Assembly (NCBI RefSeq): GCF_002005565.1
Contig: NZ_BDJC01000060.1
Coordinates: 1-38,909, forward strand
Source: Streptomyces sp. JHA26
GTDB taxonomy: Bacteria; Actinomycetota; Actinomycetes; Streptomycetales; Streptomycetaceae
Direction: 5' to 3'
DNA: 38,909 nucleotides
This document shows positions 14,703 through 21,269 of the stretch, in pieces; positions within the stretch are counted from its first letter, which is position 1, and every line of letters begins with the position of its first letter. The notes under the pieces are model-generated. The model saw nothing but the letters and a program-made list of their open reading frames with translations. It searched no databases and was not told the DNA's origin. Both the position numbers and the translations under genes were made by a program.

Positions 14703-15694
14703 CTGAGAAGGCACTGAGACTGGGGACGAGGCGCAGCAAGCTCGCCATGGCCCAGTCCGGGCAGGTGGCGGATGCCGTGAGCCAGGTGACCGGACGGCCC
14801 GTGGAGCTCGTCGAGATCACCACGTACGGCGACACGTCCCGCGAGCACCTGGCCCAGATCGGCGGCACGGGCGTGTTCGTCGCCGCGCTGCGCGAGGCCC
14901 TGCTGCGGGGTGACGTGGACTTCGCGGTTCATTCGCTCAAGGACCTCCCCACCGCGCAGCACGAGGGCCTGGTCCTGGCGGCCACCCCCGTGCGCGAGGA
15001 CCCGCGCGACGTCATCGTCGCCCGGGACGCGCGGAAGCTGACCGACCTGCCCAGCGGGGCGCGCATAGGCACCGGCGCGCCGCGCCGCATGGCACAGCTG
15101 AACGCGTACGCCCGCACCCACGGGCTGGAGATCGAGACGGTCCCGATCCGGGGCAACGTCGACACCCGCATCGGGTACGTCCACAGCGGTGAGCTCGACG
15201 CGGTCGTGCTGGCCGCCGCCGGACTGAACCGCGTCGGACGCATCGACGAGGTGACCGACTTCCTGTCGGTCGACACGGTTCTGCCCGCCCCCGGCCAGGG
15301 GGCCCTGGCGATCGAGTGCACCGCGGACAACGCCGCGCTGATCGCCGCGCTCGCCGAGCTCGACGACCCGTTCACGCGGGCCGCCGTCACGGCCGAGCGG
15401 TCCCTGCTCGCCGCCCTGGAAGCCGGCTGCAGCGCCCCCGTGGGCGCGCTGGCCGACCTTCCCCCACTCTCGGCTCCGCTCGAGCGGGGGGACCCCCAGG
15501 CCGACGGGCAGACTGTCAAGGAAATGCGCCTGCGCGGCGTCGTCGGCACGACCGACGGCTCGACGCTGGTGCAGCTGTCCACCACCGGTCCCGTGCCCCA
15601 GACGCACGAAGCGGCGCTGGCACTCGGTCGCGAACTCGCCACCGAGATGCTCGCCCAGGGCGCGGCCGGTCTTATGGGGGAGCGAGCACAGTGA
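14699..15694 (+). CDS. hemC: Hydroxymethylbilane synthase (porphobilinogen deaminase)
   Basis: Polymerises four porphobilinogen molecules into hydroxymethylbilane. Motifs: LGTRRSKLAMAQ (8-19), HSLKDLPT with catalytic D82, GTGAPRRMAQL (124-134), RGNVDTR (151-157), LPAPGQGALAIE (195-206). The dipyrromethane cofactor is attached to C244 in LEAGCSAPVG. At 331 residues it is slightly long. Residues 254-267 (LPPLSAPLERGDPQ) are extra compared with usual HemC and are encoded by a 42-nt palindromic repeat (see 15458-15499). The start and end overlap hemA and hemD by 4 nt, so the operon is translationally coupled. Confidence 0.97.
   Translation: MTEKALRLGTRRSKLAMAQSGQVADAVSQVTGRPVELVEITTYGDTSREHLAQIGGTGVFVAALREALLRGDVDFAVHSLKDLPTAQHEGLVLAATPVREDPRDVIVARDARKLTDLPSGARIGTGAPRRMAQLNAYARTHGLEIETVPIRGNVDTRIGYVHSGELDAVVLAAAGLNRVGRIDEVTDFLSVDTVLPAPGQGALAIECTADNAALIAALAELDDPFTRAAVTAERSLLAALEAGCSAPVGALADLPPLSAPLERGDPQADGQTVKEMRLRGVVGTTDGSTLVQLSTTGPVPQTHEAALALGRELATEMLAQGAAGLMGERAQ
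15458..15499 (+). repeat. Palindromic Streptomyces-type repeat inserted in frame in hemC
   Basis: A 42-nt segment beginning CTTCCCCCACTCTCGGC and ending GGGGGGACCCCCAG. It contains the perfect palindrome CCGCTCGAGCGG (15476-15487) and flanking C5/G6 runs that extend the hairpin. Nearly identical elements occur many times between genes in Streptomyces genomes (recognised from memory). Here it is coding and a multiple of three, adding 14 residues just after the cofactor-Cys loop of HemC. No second copy was seen in this window. Confidence 0.75.
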
Positions 15695-17388
15695 GCCCCA
15701 CCGCCTTTCCCGCCTGTCCGGAACACGGGCACGTCACCTTCCTCGGTGCCGGACCCGGAGATCCGGGACTGCTGACCCTGCGCGCCGTGGAGGCGCTGGC
15801 GAACGCGGACGTCCTCGTCGCCGAGCACGAGGTGCTCGACGTCGTGCGCACGCACGCGAGGCAGGGCGTCGCCGAGGTGCACACGGATACCGATCCGTCG
15901 GATCCGGGCACGGGCACGCCCCAGCTGACGGTTGTCGACGGCGCGTCGACGACCGGCGGCGTCCCCGCTGTGCGGGATGCCGCACATCTTGTCATGGAGG
16001 CCGCGCGGGGCGGCAGGCGGGTCGTGCGTGCGGTGACCGGGGACCCCGGGCTCGACACGTGCGCCGCCGAGGAGATGCTCGCGTGCGCCGCGGCCGGGGT
16101 GCCCTTCGAGGTCGTCCCGGGCATCGCGAACGCCGTCGGCGTGCCCGCGTACGCCGGTGTGCCGCTGCGGGACGCCGAGGGTGCCGACGTGCGGTTCGTG
16201 GACGCCCGTACGGCGTCGGACCGCTGCTGGACCGAGGTGGGCGCCTCCGACGGCACGGTGGTCGTGTCGACGACGCTGGACTCGGTGGCCGCGGCCGCCG
16301 GCGAGCTGGTGTCGGCCGGCCGCAAGCCGGACACCCCGCTGACGGTGACCGTCGCCGGTACGACGACGCGCCAGCGCACCTGGACGGCGACGCTCGGCAC
16401 GGTCGCGCAGACGCTGAAGCAGGCCAAGGTGCTGCCGTCCCCGGACGGCGGCCGCCCGGTGATAGCCGTGGTCGGCGAGCGCAGTGCCCCCGCCCGGCGC
16501 GACCAGCTGTCGTGGTTCGAGTCCAAGCCGCTGTTCGGCTGGAAGGTCCTCGTGCCGCGCACGAAGGAGCAGGCGGCGTCGCTCTCCGACCAGCTGCGGT
16601 CCTACGGCGCCGTGCCGCACGAGGTGCCGACCATCGCGGTGGAGCCCCCGCGCACCCCGCAGCAGATGGAGCGGGCGGTCAAGGGCCTGGTGACGGGCCG
16701 CTACGAGTGGATCGCGTTCACGTCGGTCAACGCGGTGAAGGCCGTCCGGGAGAAGTTCGAGGAGTACGGGCTCGACGCCCGTGCCTTCGCGGGGATCAAG
16801 GTCGCCGCGGTGGGCGAGCAGACCGCCAAGGCGCTCATCGCCTTCGGCGTGAAGCCGGACCTGGTGCCGAGCGGCGAGCAGTCGGCCGCCGGTCTGCTGG
16901 AGGACTGGCCGCCCTACGACCCGGTCTTCGACCCGATCGACCGCGTCTTCCTGCCGCGCGCCGACATCGCCACCGAGACCCTGGTGGCCGGGCTGATCGA
17001 GCTGGGCTGGGAGGTCGACGACGTCACCGCCTACCGCACGGTGCGCGCCTCGCCGCCGCCGGCCGAGACCCGCGAGGCGATCAAGGGCGGCGGTTTCGAC
17101 GCGGTGCTGTTCACGTCGTCCTCGACGGTCCGCAACCTGGTCGGCATCGCGGGCAAGCCGCACAACGTGACGGTGATCGCGTGCATCGGTCCGGCGACGG
17201 CCAAGACCGCGGAGGAGCACGGGCTGCGGGTGGACGTCATGGCTCCCGAGCCGTCCGTCCACAAGCTGGCGGAGGCCCTCGCCGACTTCGGCCTGCGGCG
17301 CCGCGCGGCGGCCCTGGACGCCGGGGACCCGGTGACCCGGCCGAGCGAGCGGCGGCCGGGGTCGCGCAGGCGGCGGTCGACGACGTGA
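15691..17388 (+). CDS. hemD: Fused uroporphyrinogen-III methyltransferase-like/uroporphyrinogen-III synthase
   Basis: A 565-residue two-domain protein. Residues 15-260 follow the SUMT (CobA/CysG-A) fold: VTFLGAGPGDPGLLTLRAVEAL (15-36), FEVVPGIANAVGVPAYAGVPL (139-159). The SUMT signatures further in are lost: DRLV and VGKR are absent and the GGDPFIFGRG loop reads TGDPGLDTCAAEE (116-128). Residues from about 280 are HemD (FGWKVLVPRTKEQA, IAFTSVNAVKAV, DAVLFTSSSTVRNL), closing hydroxymethylbilane to uroporphyrinogen III. The HemD half looks intact; the methyltransferase half is likely inactive or changed in role. GTG 15691 overlaps the hemC stop (GTGA). The C-terminal 30 residues are basic and disordered. 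hemB, normally next, is 10 kb away. Confidence 0.93.
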   Translation: MSPTAFPACPEHGHVTFLGAGPGDPGLLTLRAVEALANADVLVAEHEVLDVVRTHARQGVAEVHTDTDPSDPGTGTPQLTVVDGASTTGGVPAVRDAAHLVMEAARGGRRVVRAVTGDPGLDTCAAEEMLACAAAGVPFEVVPGIANAVGVPAYAGVPLRDAEGADVRFVDARTASDRCWTEVGASDGTVVVSTTLDSVAAAAGELVSAGRKPDTPLTVTVAGTTTRQRTWTATLGTVAQTLKQAKVLPSPDGGRPVIAVVGERSAPARRDQLSWFESKPLFGWKVLVPRTKEQAASLSDQLRSYGAVPHEVPTIAVEPPRTPQQMERAVKGLVTGRYEWIAFTSVNAVKAVREKFEEYGLDARAFAGIKVAAVGEQTAKALIAFGVKPDLVPSGEQSAAGLLEDWPPYDPVFDPIDRVFLPRADIATETLVAGLIELGWEVDDVTAYRTVRASPPPAETREAIKGGGFDAVLFTSSSTVRNLVGIAGKPHNVTVIACIGPATAKTAEEHGLRVDVMAPEPSVHKLAEALADFGLRRRAAALDAGDPVTRPSERRPGSRRRRSTT

Positions 17389-17658
17389 GGTCGTAGGCGT
17401 GAGGTGGTGGCGGGGTGTGCCGTGACGGCGCGCCCCGCCACTGTGCGTCGCGGCTCGGGTTGTGCGGTGGTGGGTCGACGATCGGAGCGGTTCTCCATCG
17501 GCCTGCCCGAAACCCGCAGGTGGCCGACGCGCGGCTCTGGAGAAACGCTCCACTCGCAGGCCTTGCTTCTCTCGAATCCCTTGCCAGGCATACCTGTTCA
17601 TGTCATCCCGCAAGGCTTTGCTCATTGACACGCTGACCAGGGACCTGGGGGGAAGCAC

Positions 17659-18243
17659 ATGGTGACGGCGGTGGTCGGCGGTCCGTCGGGTGGGGACGAC
17701 GAGCAGGTCGCACGGCTGGCGGCGGGCTCGTCCAACTTCGGACACCTGCTCCGGCACGAGCCTTTACTGGTGACGCTGGGCTGTGCCGCGGAGTCGTACG
17801 TCCACACCGACCCGCACGCGGCCATGGTGAAGACCCGCCTCTTCGGTGAGATCATGGCCCGGCACCTGGTCACGCTCCTCGGTGTCACCGTGCCGGTCAC
17901 CCGGGCCCACCTCGAAGACTTCGTGCAGTGCTACCGCCCCGACGAGGACCGCTCCAAGCGTGTCGAGACGGAGCGCTTCAAGGCGTACACGTACGAGGAA
18001 CTGATCGCCCGCGACAAGGCCAACCTCGACATCACCTGGCTCCACGATCCCAGCCTCGACGACGCGGACAACCTGCCCGCGCCCGAGGTGCTGGCCGCCG
18101 AGATCGTCGAGGACCTCCAGGCCGCGCTGGAGGAGTTCGCCGCGATCGCGGAGACCTTGCAGCAGGCTCGGGGAGAGGGCTGGCGACGGAGGTGGCTCCG
18201 GTCGCCGACTGACACACAAACGGGGACCGCACCCACGAACTAG
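17659..18243 (+). CDS. Chimeric type I restriction-modification remnant: HsdR N-terminus joined to HsdM C-terminus
   Basis: A 194-residue ORF. Residues 22-78 (SSNFGHLLRHEPLLVTLGCA, YVHTDPHAAMVKTRLFGEIM) match the N-terminal domain of type I HsdR subunits. Residues 90-170 (VQCYRPDEDRSKRVETERF, YTYEELIARDKANLDITWL, LPAPEVLAAEIVEDLQAALE) match the extreme C-terminus of type I HsdM methylases. The nuclease, helicase and methylase cores between them are missing. In an hsdR-hsdM gene order a single in-frame deletion would give exactly this junction, near residue 80-90. The ATG has GGGGGGAAG upstream and the frame is open, so the product may still be made, perhaps as a structural fragment. A terminator follows directly. 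Family matches are from pattern recognition; the fusion is inference. Confidence 0.68.
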   Translation: MVTAVVGGPSGGDDEQVARLAAGSSNFGHLLRHEPLLVTLGCAAESYVHTDPHAAMVKTRLFGEIMARHLVTLLGVTVPVTRAHLEDFVQCYRPDEDRSKRVETERFKAYTYEELIARDKANLDITWLHDPSLDDADNLPAPEVLAAEIVEDLQAALEEFAAIAETLQQARGEGWRRRWLRSPTDTQTGTAPTN

Positions 18244-18257
18244 GGTGTGGTCCCCGT
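18220..18257. terminator. Bidirectional terminator at the end of the Hsd chimera
   Basis: A 15-bp stem with one G-U pair: 18220-18234 (ACGGGGACCGCACCC) with 18243-18257, loop of 8 nt, followed by GTTTT on the plus strand. It includes the stop codon of the chimera and lies 12 nt past the end of the convergent DUF397 gene. Confidence 0.85.
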
Positions 18258-18269
18258 GTTTTCGCTGCG

Positions 18270-18449
18270 TCAGTTTCCGGAGGCGTACGGCAGGAAGGCC
18301 GACCAAGCGGCTGAGGTGAGATCGAGGCGAGGGCCTGCGGGGTTCTTGGAGTCGCGGACGAAGACGTGACTCTCGTCCGGGGTGGCCACCTCAACACAGT
18401 CGGGGCCGCTGGACGTGCTGTAGCTGCTCTTTATCCACTCCAGCTTCAT
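18270..18449 (-). CDS. DUF397 protein (Scr1-like)
   Basis: A 59-residue DUF397 protein. Signature features are WIKSSYSTSSGPDCVEVA at residues 5-22 and VFVRDSKNPAGPRL, ending with AAWSAFLPY. In Streptomyces such proteins pair with an adjacent XRE-DUF5753 regulator; the pairs have been described both as developmental regulators (WhiJ type) and as toxin-antitoxin-like Scr1/Scr2 systems. The ATG at 18449 overlaps the stop of the upstream HTH gene by 4 nt and has GGAGAG before it. The pair is complete here. Confidence 0.93.
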   Translation of the reverse strand: MKLEWIKSSYSTSSGPDCVEVATPDESHVFVRDSKNPAGPRLDLTSAAWSAFLPYASGN

Positions 18450-19279
18450 GTCTCTCCAAGCACTTTCTCGATGAGGGCCATCGACTCCCGTGGGCTGAGA
18501 GCCTGTGCCCGGATGATTCCATACTGGATGTCCAGGAGTTGCACCTCTTTCGGCTCCGCGATCACGCGACTGATGTGCGCCACCTCGACATGACCGACCG
18601 TGGTGCCGTCCCTGAGCCTGAGCAACCTGAACGAGCCGTCGAGCCCTGAGTTCTCCTCGCGGTTCAGAGGCAGTACCTGAAGGTCGACGTTGCGGAACGC
18701 GCAGACCTCCAACAGCCGTTCGAGTTGCCCACGCATCACCATCTTGCCGCCGATGGGCCGACGAAGCGTCGACTCGCATTGGACAAAACTGAAGACGGCC
18801 TGGGCTGTCGTGTCGCCGACGATCTCCTGTCGCGCCACGCGGGCCGACACCTGCTGTTCCAACTGGTCGGCGGTGAAGGGCGGGCGGCGGGCGCTGAGCA
18901 CTGCCCGTGCATACTCCTCGGTCTGCAGCAGTCCATGGACGACAGAGTTGTTATAGGCGCACAGCTCCGTGGCTTCCGCCTCCAGGTTCTTCAAGTCCCG
19001 CACCTTCTTCGGGTACCGGACCTCCGCCACGTCCTTCTTCATCGCGGCGATCTTGCCGCCCGCGCCCAGGACTTCGTCCGCCGCGTCCAAGTACTCGGGC
19101 CGGGGGATCCGCCGCCCCCGCTCCACGCAGGAGACCGTCTCCTCCCCGTACTTGATCGCCGCCCCGAACTCCGCCTGGGTGAGGCCGGCCGCCTCACGCC
19201 ACAGCTTCAGCTGTCGTGTGACCGTCCGCATCACGGCCCCGGCCTCTTCGTCGTCCAGCCCCGCTTCCCACCCGCTCAT
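18446..19279 (-). CDS. XRE-family HTH regulator with DUF5753 domain (Scr2/WhiJ-like)
   Basis: A 277-residue regulator. The N-terminal Cro/C1 HTH covers about residues 20-75 (LKLWREAAGLTQAEFGAAI, ETVSCVERGRRIPR). The DUF5753 ligand or partner domain runs from about 95 to 270 (NNSVVHGLLQTEEYARAVL, LQVLPLNREENSGLDGSF, ISRVIAEPKEVQLLDIQYG). The ATG at 19279 has GGGAGG 8 nt upstream. It is coupled to the DUF397 gene. The usual third partner, an RsbW-type ATPase, is not adjacent but lies at 20802-21248 beyond the decayed RiPP genes, facing away. Such repressors are typically silenced by their DUF397 partner. Confidence 0.93.
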   Translation of the reverse strand: MSGWEAGLDDEEAGAVMRTVTRQLKLWREAAGLTQAEFGAAIKYGEETVSCVERGRRIPRPEYLDAADEVLGAGGKIAAMKKDVAEVRYPKKVRDLKNLEAEATELCAYNNSVVHGLLQTEEYARAVLSARRPPFTADQLEQQVSARVARQEIVGDTTAQAVFSFVQCESTLRRPIGGKMVMRGQLERLLEVCAFRNVDLQVLPLNREENSGLDGSFRLLRLRDGTTVGHVEVAHISRVIAEPKEVQLLDIQYGIIRAQALSPRESMALIEKVLGET

Positions 19280-19424
19280 GTCCGCCGCCTCCCGTCGCGC
19301 GCGCCCTTCCCCGGACCAACTCCGTCTGTCCGCACCCAGTCACCCCGGGCAGGCCGGACAGAAACCGGACACCTGGCGTACAGCCGTCGGCCGTACGAGC
19401 TGCCCGTATTCACAGCGTGTACAT

Positions 19425-19436
19425 GTGTGAGCACAC
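19425..19436. promoter_or_regulatory. GTGTG-AG-CACAC palindrome between divergent XRE and tgmA genes
   Basis: A perfect 12-nt inverted repeat in the 207-nt gap between the XRE gene (minus) and tgmA (plus), 51 nt before the tgmA ATG. The neighbouring TGTACAT at 19418-19424 extends the partly symmetric area. It could be the operator of the XRE regulator; this is inference from position. Confidence 0.35.
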
Positions 19437-19486
19437 TGGGTGGCGAGAATCCGAGACTCCGCATCGCGGACAGAGAAAGGACCCCC

Positions 19487-19675
19487 ATGACGACACTCGC
19501 CCCCCAGGCCCCCTGGGTATTGCGCCTGGTCACCGACCGGCTGCCGGTCGGGCCGCCGCCGTACGCGACGGTGACGCTCGACCCCGTCACGCAGACCGCC
19601 CGTTACACCGACACCGCCGGGCGGCCGGTCGAGATGGGCAAGCACGGGACGTCGACGGGCTCGGCGGCGTCCTGA
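19487..19675 (+). CDS. tgmA: ATP-grasp-modified RiPP precursor, C-terminally truncated
   Basis: A 62-residue peptide recognised as the precursor of the ATP-grasp RiPP family (GRASP_targ, TIGR04186 from memory). The hallmark leader is intact: PWVLRLVTDRLPVGPPPYATV, then TLDPVTQTARYTDTAGRPVE and MGKHGTSTG. The family normally continues with a 15-40-residue Thr/Gly/Asp/Gln-rich core after GTSTG; here only SAAS remains. The sequence immediately after codon 58 is the interior of the maturase gene in another frame, so the core was removed by a deletion. GAAAGG lies 6 nt before the ATG, so the peptide could still be translated, but without a core or a complete maturase no modified product is expected. 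Confidence 0.8.
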   Translation: MTTLAPQAPWVLRLVTDRLPVGPPPYATVTLDPVTQTARYTDTAGRPVEMGKHGTSTGSAAS

Positions 19676-20061
19676 ACGCCCCGTCCGGCGCCCGGTACGT
19701 CAACCACCCGGCTGCGGTGGCCCGCGCGGAGTCCAAGCCCGCCCAGCTCCGAAGGTTCGCCCGGCTCGGGCTGGGGATTCCTCCGACGCTGATCACCAAC
19801 GACCGCAAGGACGCTGAGGAGTTCGCCGCCGAGCGCGGGCCCGTCGTCTGCAAGACGTTCCGTGGTCTGCCCGCCGACGCCGACGACGGGTGCACCGGAG
19901 CGATCTGGACCCAGCGGGTCGACCCGAAGACCTTCGACGACACGCTCACCGTGACCGCCCACCTGTTCCAGGCCGAGATCCCCAAGACCGGTCACGTACG
20001 CGTCACCGTGGTCGGCCGTCGTGTCTTCGCCCAGCAGGTCGCCGCGCCCGACGGCGCGCTG
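19660..20061 (+). pseudogene. tgmB: Internal fragment of an ATP-grasp peptide maturase
   Basis: About 134 codons in the frame ending at 20805 match the middle of TgmB: GARYVNHPAAVARAESKPAQ, LGLGIPPTLITNDRKDAEEF, VVCKTF, then TAHLFQAEIPKTGHVRVTVVG. The N-terminal third is missing, as is everything after the VVGRRVFAQQ strand, including the acidic Mg-ATP residues near the C-terminus. There is no credible start codon; the first in-frame GTG (19717) lacks a ribosome-binding site. At about 20060 the reading passes without a frame change into the methyltransferase piece. This is a deletion remnant, not a fusion enzyme. Confidence 0.72.
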
Positions 20062-20640
20062 GACGATCCGGCCTGGCGGGCGGCCGTCGAGGCGGTGCCC
20101 CGGCACCGGTTCGTGCCCGGGTTCTACCTGCCCGGCGAGGAGCGTGACGGGCAGGGGCTGACCGTGTGGCAGCCGGTCACCGCCGCGCTCGACCACGGCC
20201 GCTGGCTGGCCGCCGCGTACTCCGACACCACGCTCATCACGCAGTTCGACGGTGACGAACCCGACTGGGAGCACCCGGCCGAGCAGTTCGGAGGGGCCCC
20301 GACCTCGTCCTCCACGCTGCCGTCGCTCGTGGTGCGGATGTGGGTCGACGCCGACGTGCGGGAGGGGCAGAGGGTGCTGGAGATCGGCACGGGGACGGGG
20401 TACTCGACCGCGCTCGCCTGTGAACGCCTCGGATCGACTGGTGTGACGAGCGTCGAGGTGGACCCGCATCGGCTGGAGCGGGCCGCGAGCGCGCTGCACG
20501 GCTGCGGTCACACACCCACCCTGGCGGTCGCGGACGGGGGGTACGGGTACTGGCCCGAGGCTCCGTTCGACCGGATCGTCGCGGCCTGCTCCTTCCGGGC
20601 CGTGCCCCCGGCCCTGGTCGCCCAGACCCGGCAGGGCGGC
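20062..20640 (+). pseudogene. tgmC: Fragment of the partner methyltransferase of the ATP-grasp RiPP system
   Basis: Continues in frame from the maturase fragment. DPAWRAAVEAVPRHRFVPGFY and AYSDTTLITQFDGDE match TgmC, a relative of protein-L-isoaspartate O-methyltransferase. The SAM-binding motif VLEIGTGTGYSTALACERLG is intact, followed by VTSVEVDPHRLERA and FDRIVAACSFRAVPPAL. The first residues of the gene are lost, and the match stops abruptly after VAQTRQGG, where the family continues with a further 100 or so residues. After that the frame carries non-homologous Arg/Ser-rich sequence to the stop at 20803-20805. Confidence 0.72.
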
Positions 20641-20801
20641 CGGGACCTGAGACCTTCACCCTGTGCGTCCACGACGGCGGACAGCGCCTGCGGCACCCGT
20701 ACGTGCCCTGTCTTCCGCTGCCGTCGCCCTGAGGGGCGGCCCGGACGGAGCCGGACAGCCTCCGGTCGCACGGGCCACTCGCCTTCACAGCGGGCGCGTG
20801 G
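20641..20801 (+). other. Unidentified residue of a third gene after the tgmC break
   Basis: A different frame opens at the tgmC breakpoint: 20649-20732 reads ETFTLCVHDGGQRLRHPYVP plus seven residues, then TGA. It looks more protein-like than the frame continuing from tgmC. I cannot name its family. It could be the 3' end of another deleted gene, or the shifted tail of the methyltransferase. Confidence 0.35.
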
Positions 20802-21248
20802 ATGAACACGCTGTGTGACATGAATCGAGGAACCGCCGCACCGCGCACCCCGCTCCACCAGTTCACCGTGCCGCTCTCCGCCACGCGTCGGGGTGCCCGT
20901 CTCGCCCGCCTGCTCGCCACCGAGCAACTGGATTCCTGGGGACTGCCGTTGGACCCGGCACGGCTGATCGTCGCCGAACTGGCCACCAACGCCGTCGTGC
21001 ACGGCCGTGTCCCCGGCCGGGGCTTCCGGCTCACCCTCACCGTCACCGTGGACGGGGTGCTGCGCATCGAGGCGACCGACCCCAGGGGCGAGAGTGTGCC
21101 CGCACGCCGGAGCGACCCGCCGGAGCCCGCCGAGTCGGGCTACGGGCTGCTGCTGGTCGAGGAGTCGGCCGACCGCTGGGGTGTGCTGCCGGGGCCGTTC
21201 CCGTGCAAGACCGTGTGGGCGGAGGTGGAACTCCGCCCCCGGCGGTGA
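20802..21248 (+). CDS. RsbW/AbaA-type ATP-binding protein (HATPase_c, anti-sigma kinase-like)
   Basis: A 148-residue protein with a single GHKL ATPase fold like SpoIIAB/RsbW. The N-box is IVAELATNAVVHGRV (about 50-64) with the ATP-contacting Asn. The G1 region is IEATDPRG (about 88) and the lid/G2 region is SGYGLLLVEESADRWGV (about 110). No conserved phospho-target domain is present. Proteins of this kind commonly lie next to XRE-DUF5753/DUF397 pairs, forming the third gene of that trio. The ATG at 20802 overlaps the preceding remnant (ATGA); an ATG at 20820 (MNRGTAAP) is an equally likely start, and neither has a clear ribosome-binding site. Probably modulates a sigma factor or regulator; the partner is unknown. 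Confidence 0.85.
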   Translation: MNTLCDMNRGTAAPRTPLHQFTVPLSATRRGARLARLLATEQLDSWGLPLDPARLIVAELATNAVVHGRVPGRGFRLTLTVTVDGVLRIEATDPRGESVPARRSDPPEPAESGYGLLLVEESADRWGVLPGPFPCKTVWAEVELRPRR

Positions 21249-21269
21249 CCCCGGTACCGGCGGGGCGGG

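Noticed and set aside
17404..17665. Three short overlapping plus-strand ORFs after hemD
   Set aside because: No ribosome-binding site, family or coding-type base use; the region is better read as the control region of the Hsd chimera.
14929..17757. A 942-codon open frame on the minus strand across hemC and hemD
   Set aside because: It is antisense to clearly conserved enzymes, rich in Arg, His, Pro and Ser, and contains no domain. Such shadows are normal in GC-rich coding DNA.
19417..20805. A single 462-residue fused ATP-grasp/methyltransferase enzyme
   Set aside because: The first 80 codons are the tgmA gene in another frame, no start codon has a ribosome-binding site, and both catalytic domains lack large parts.
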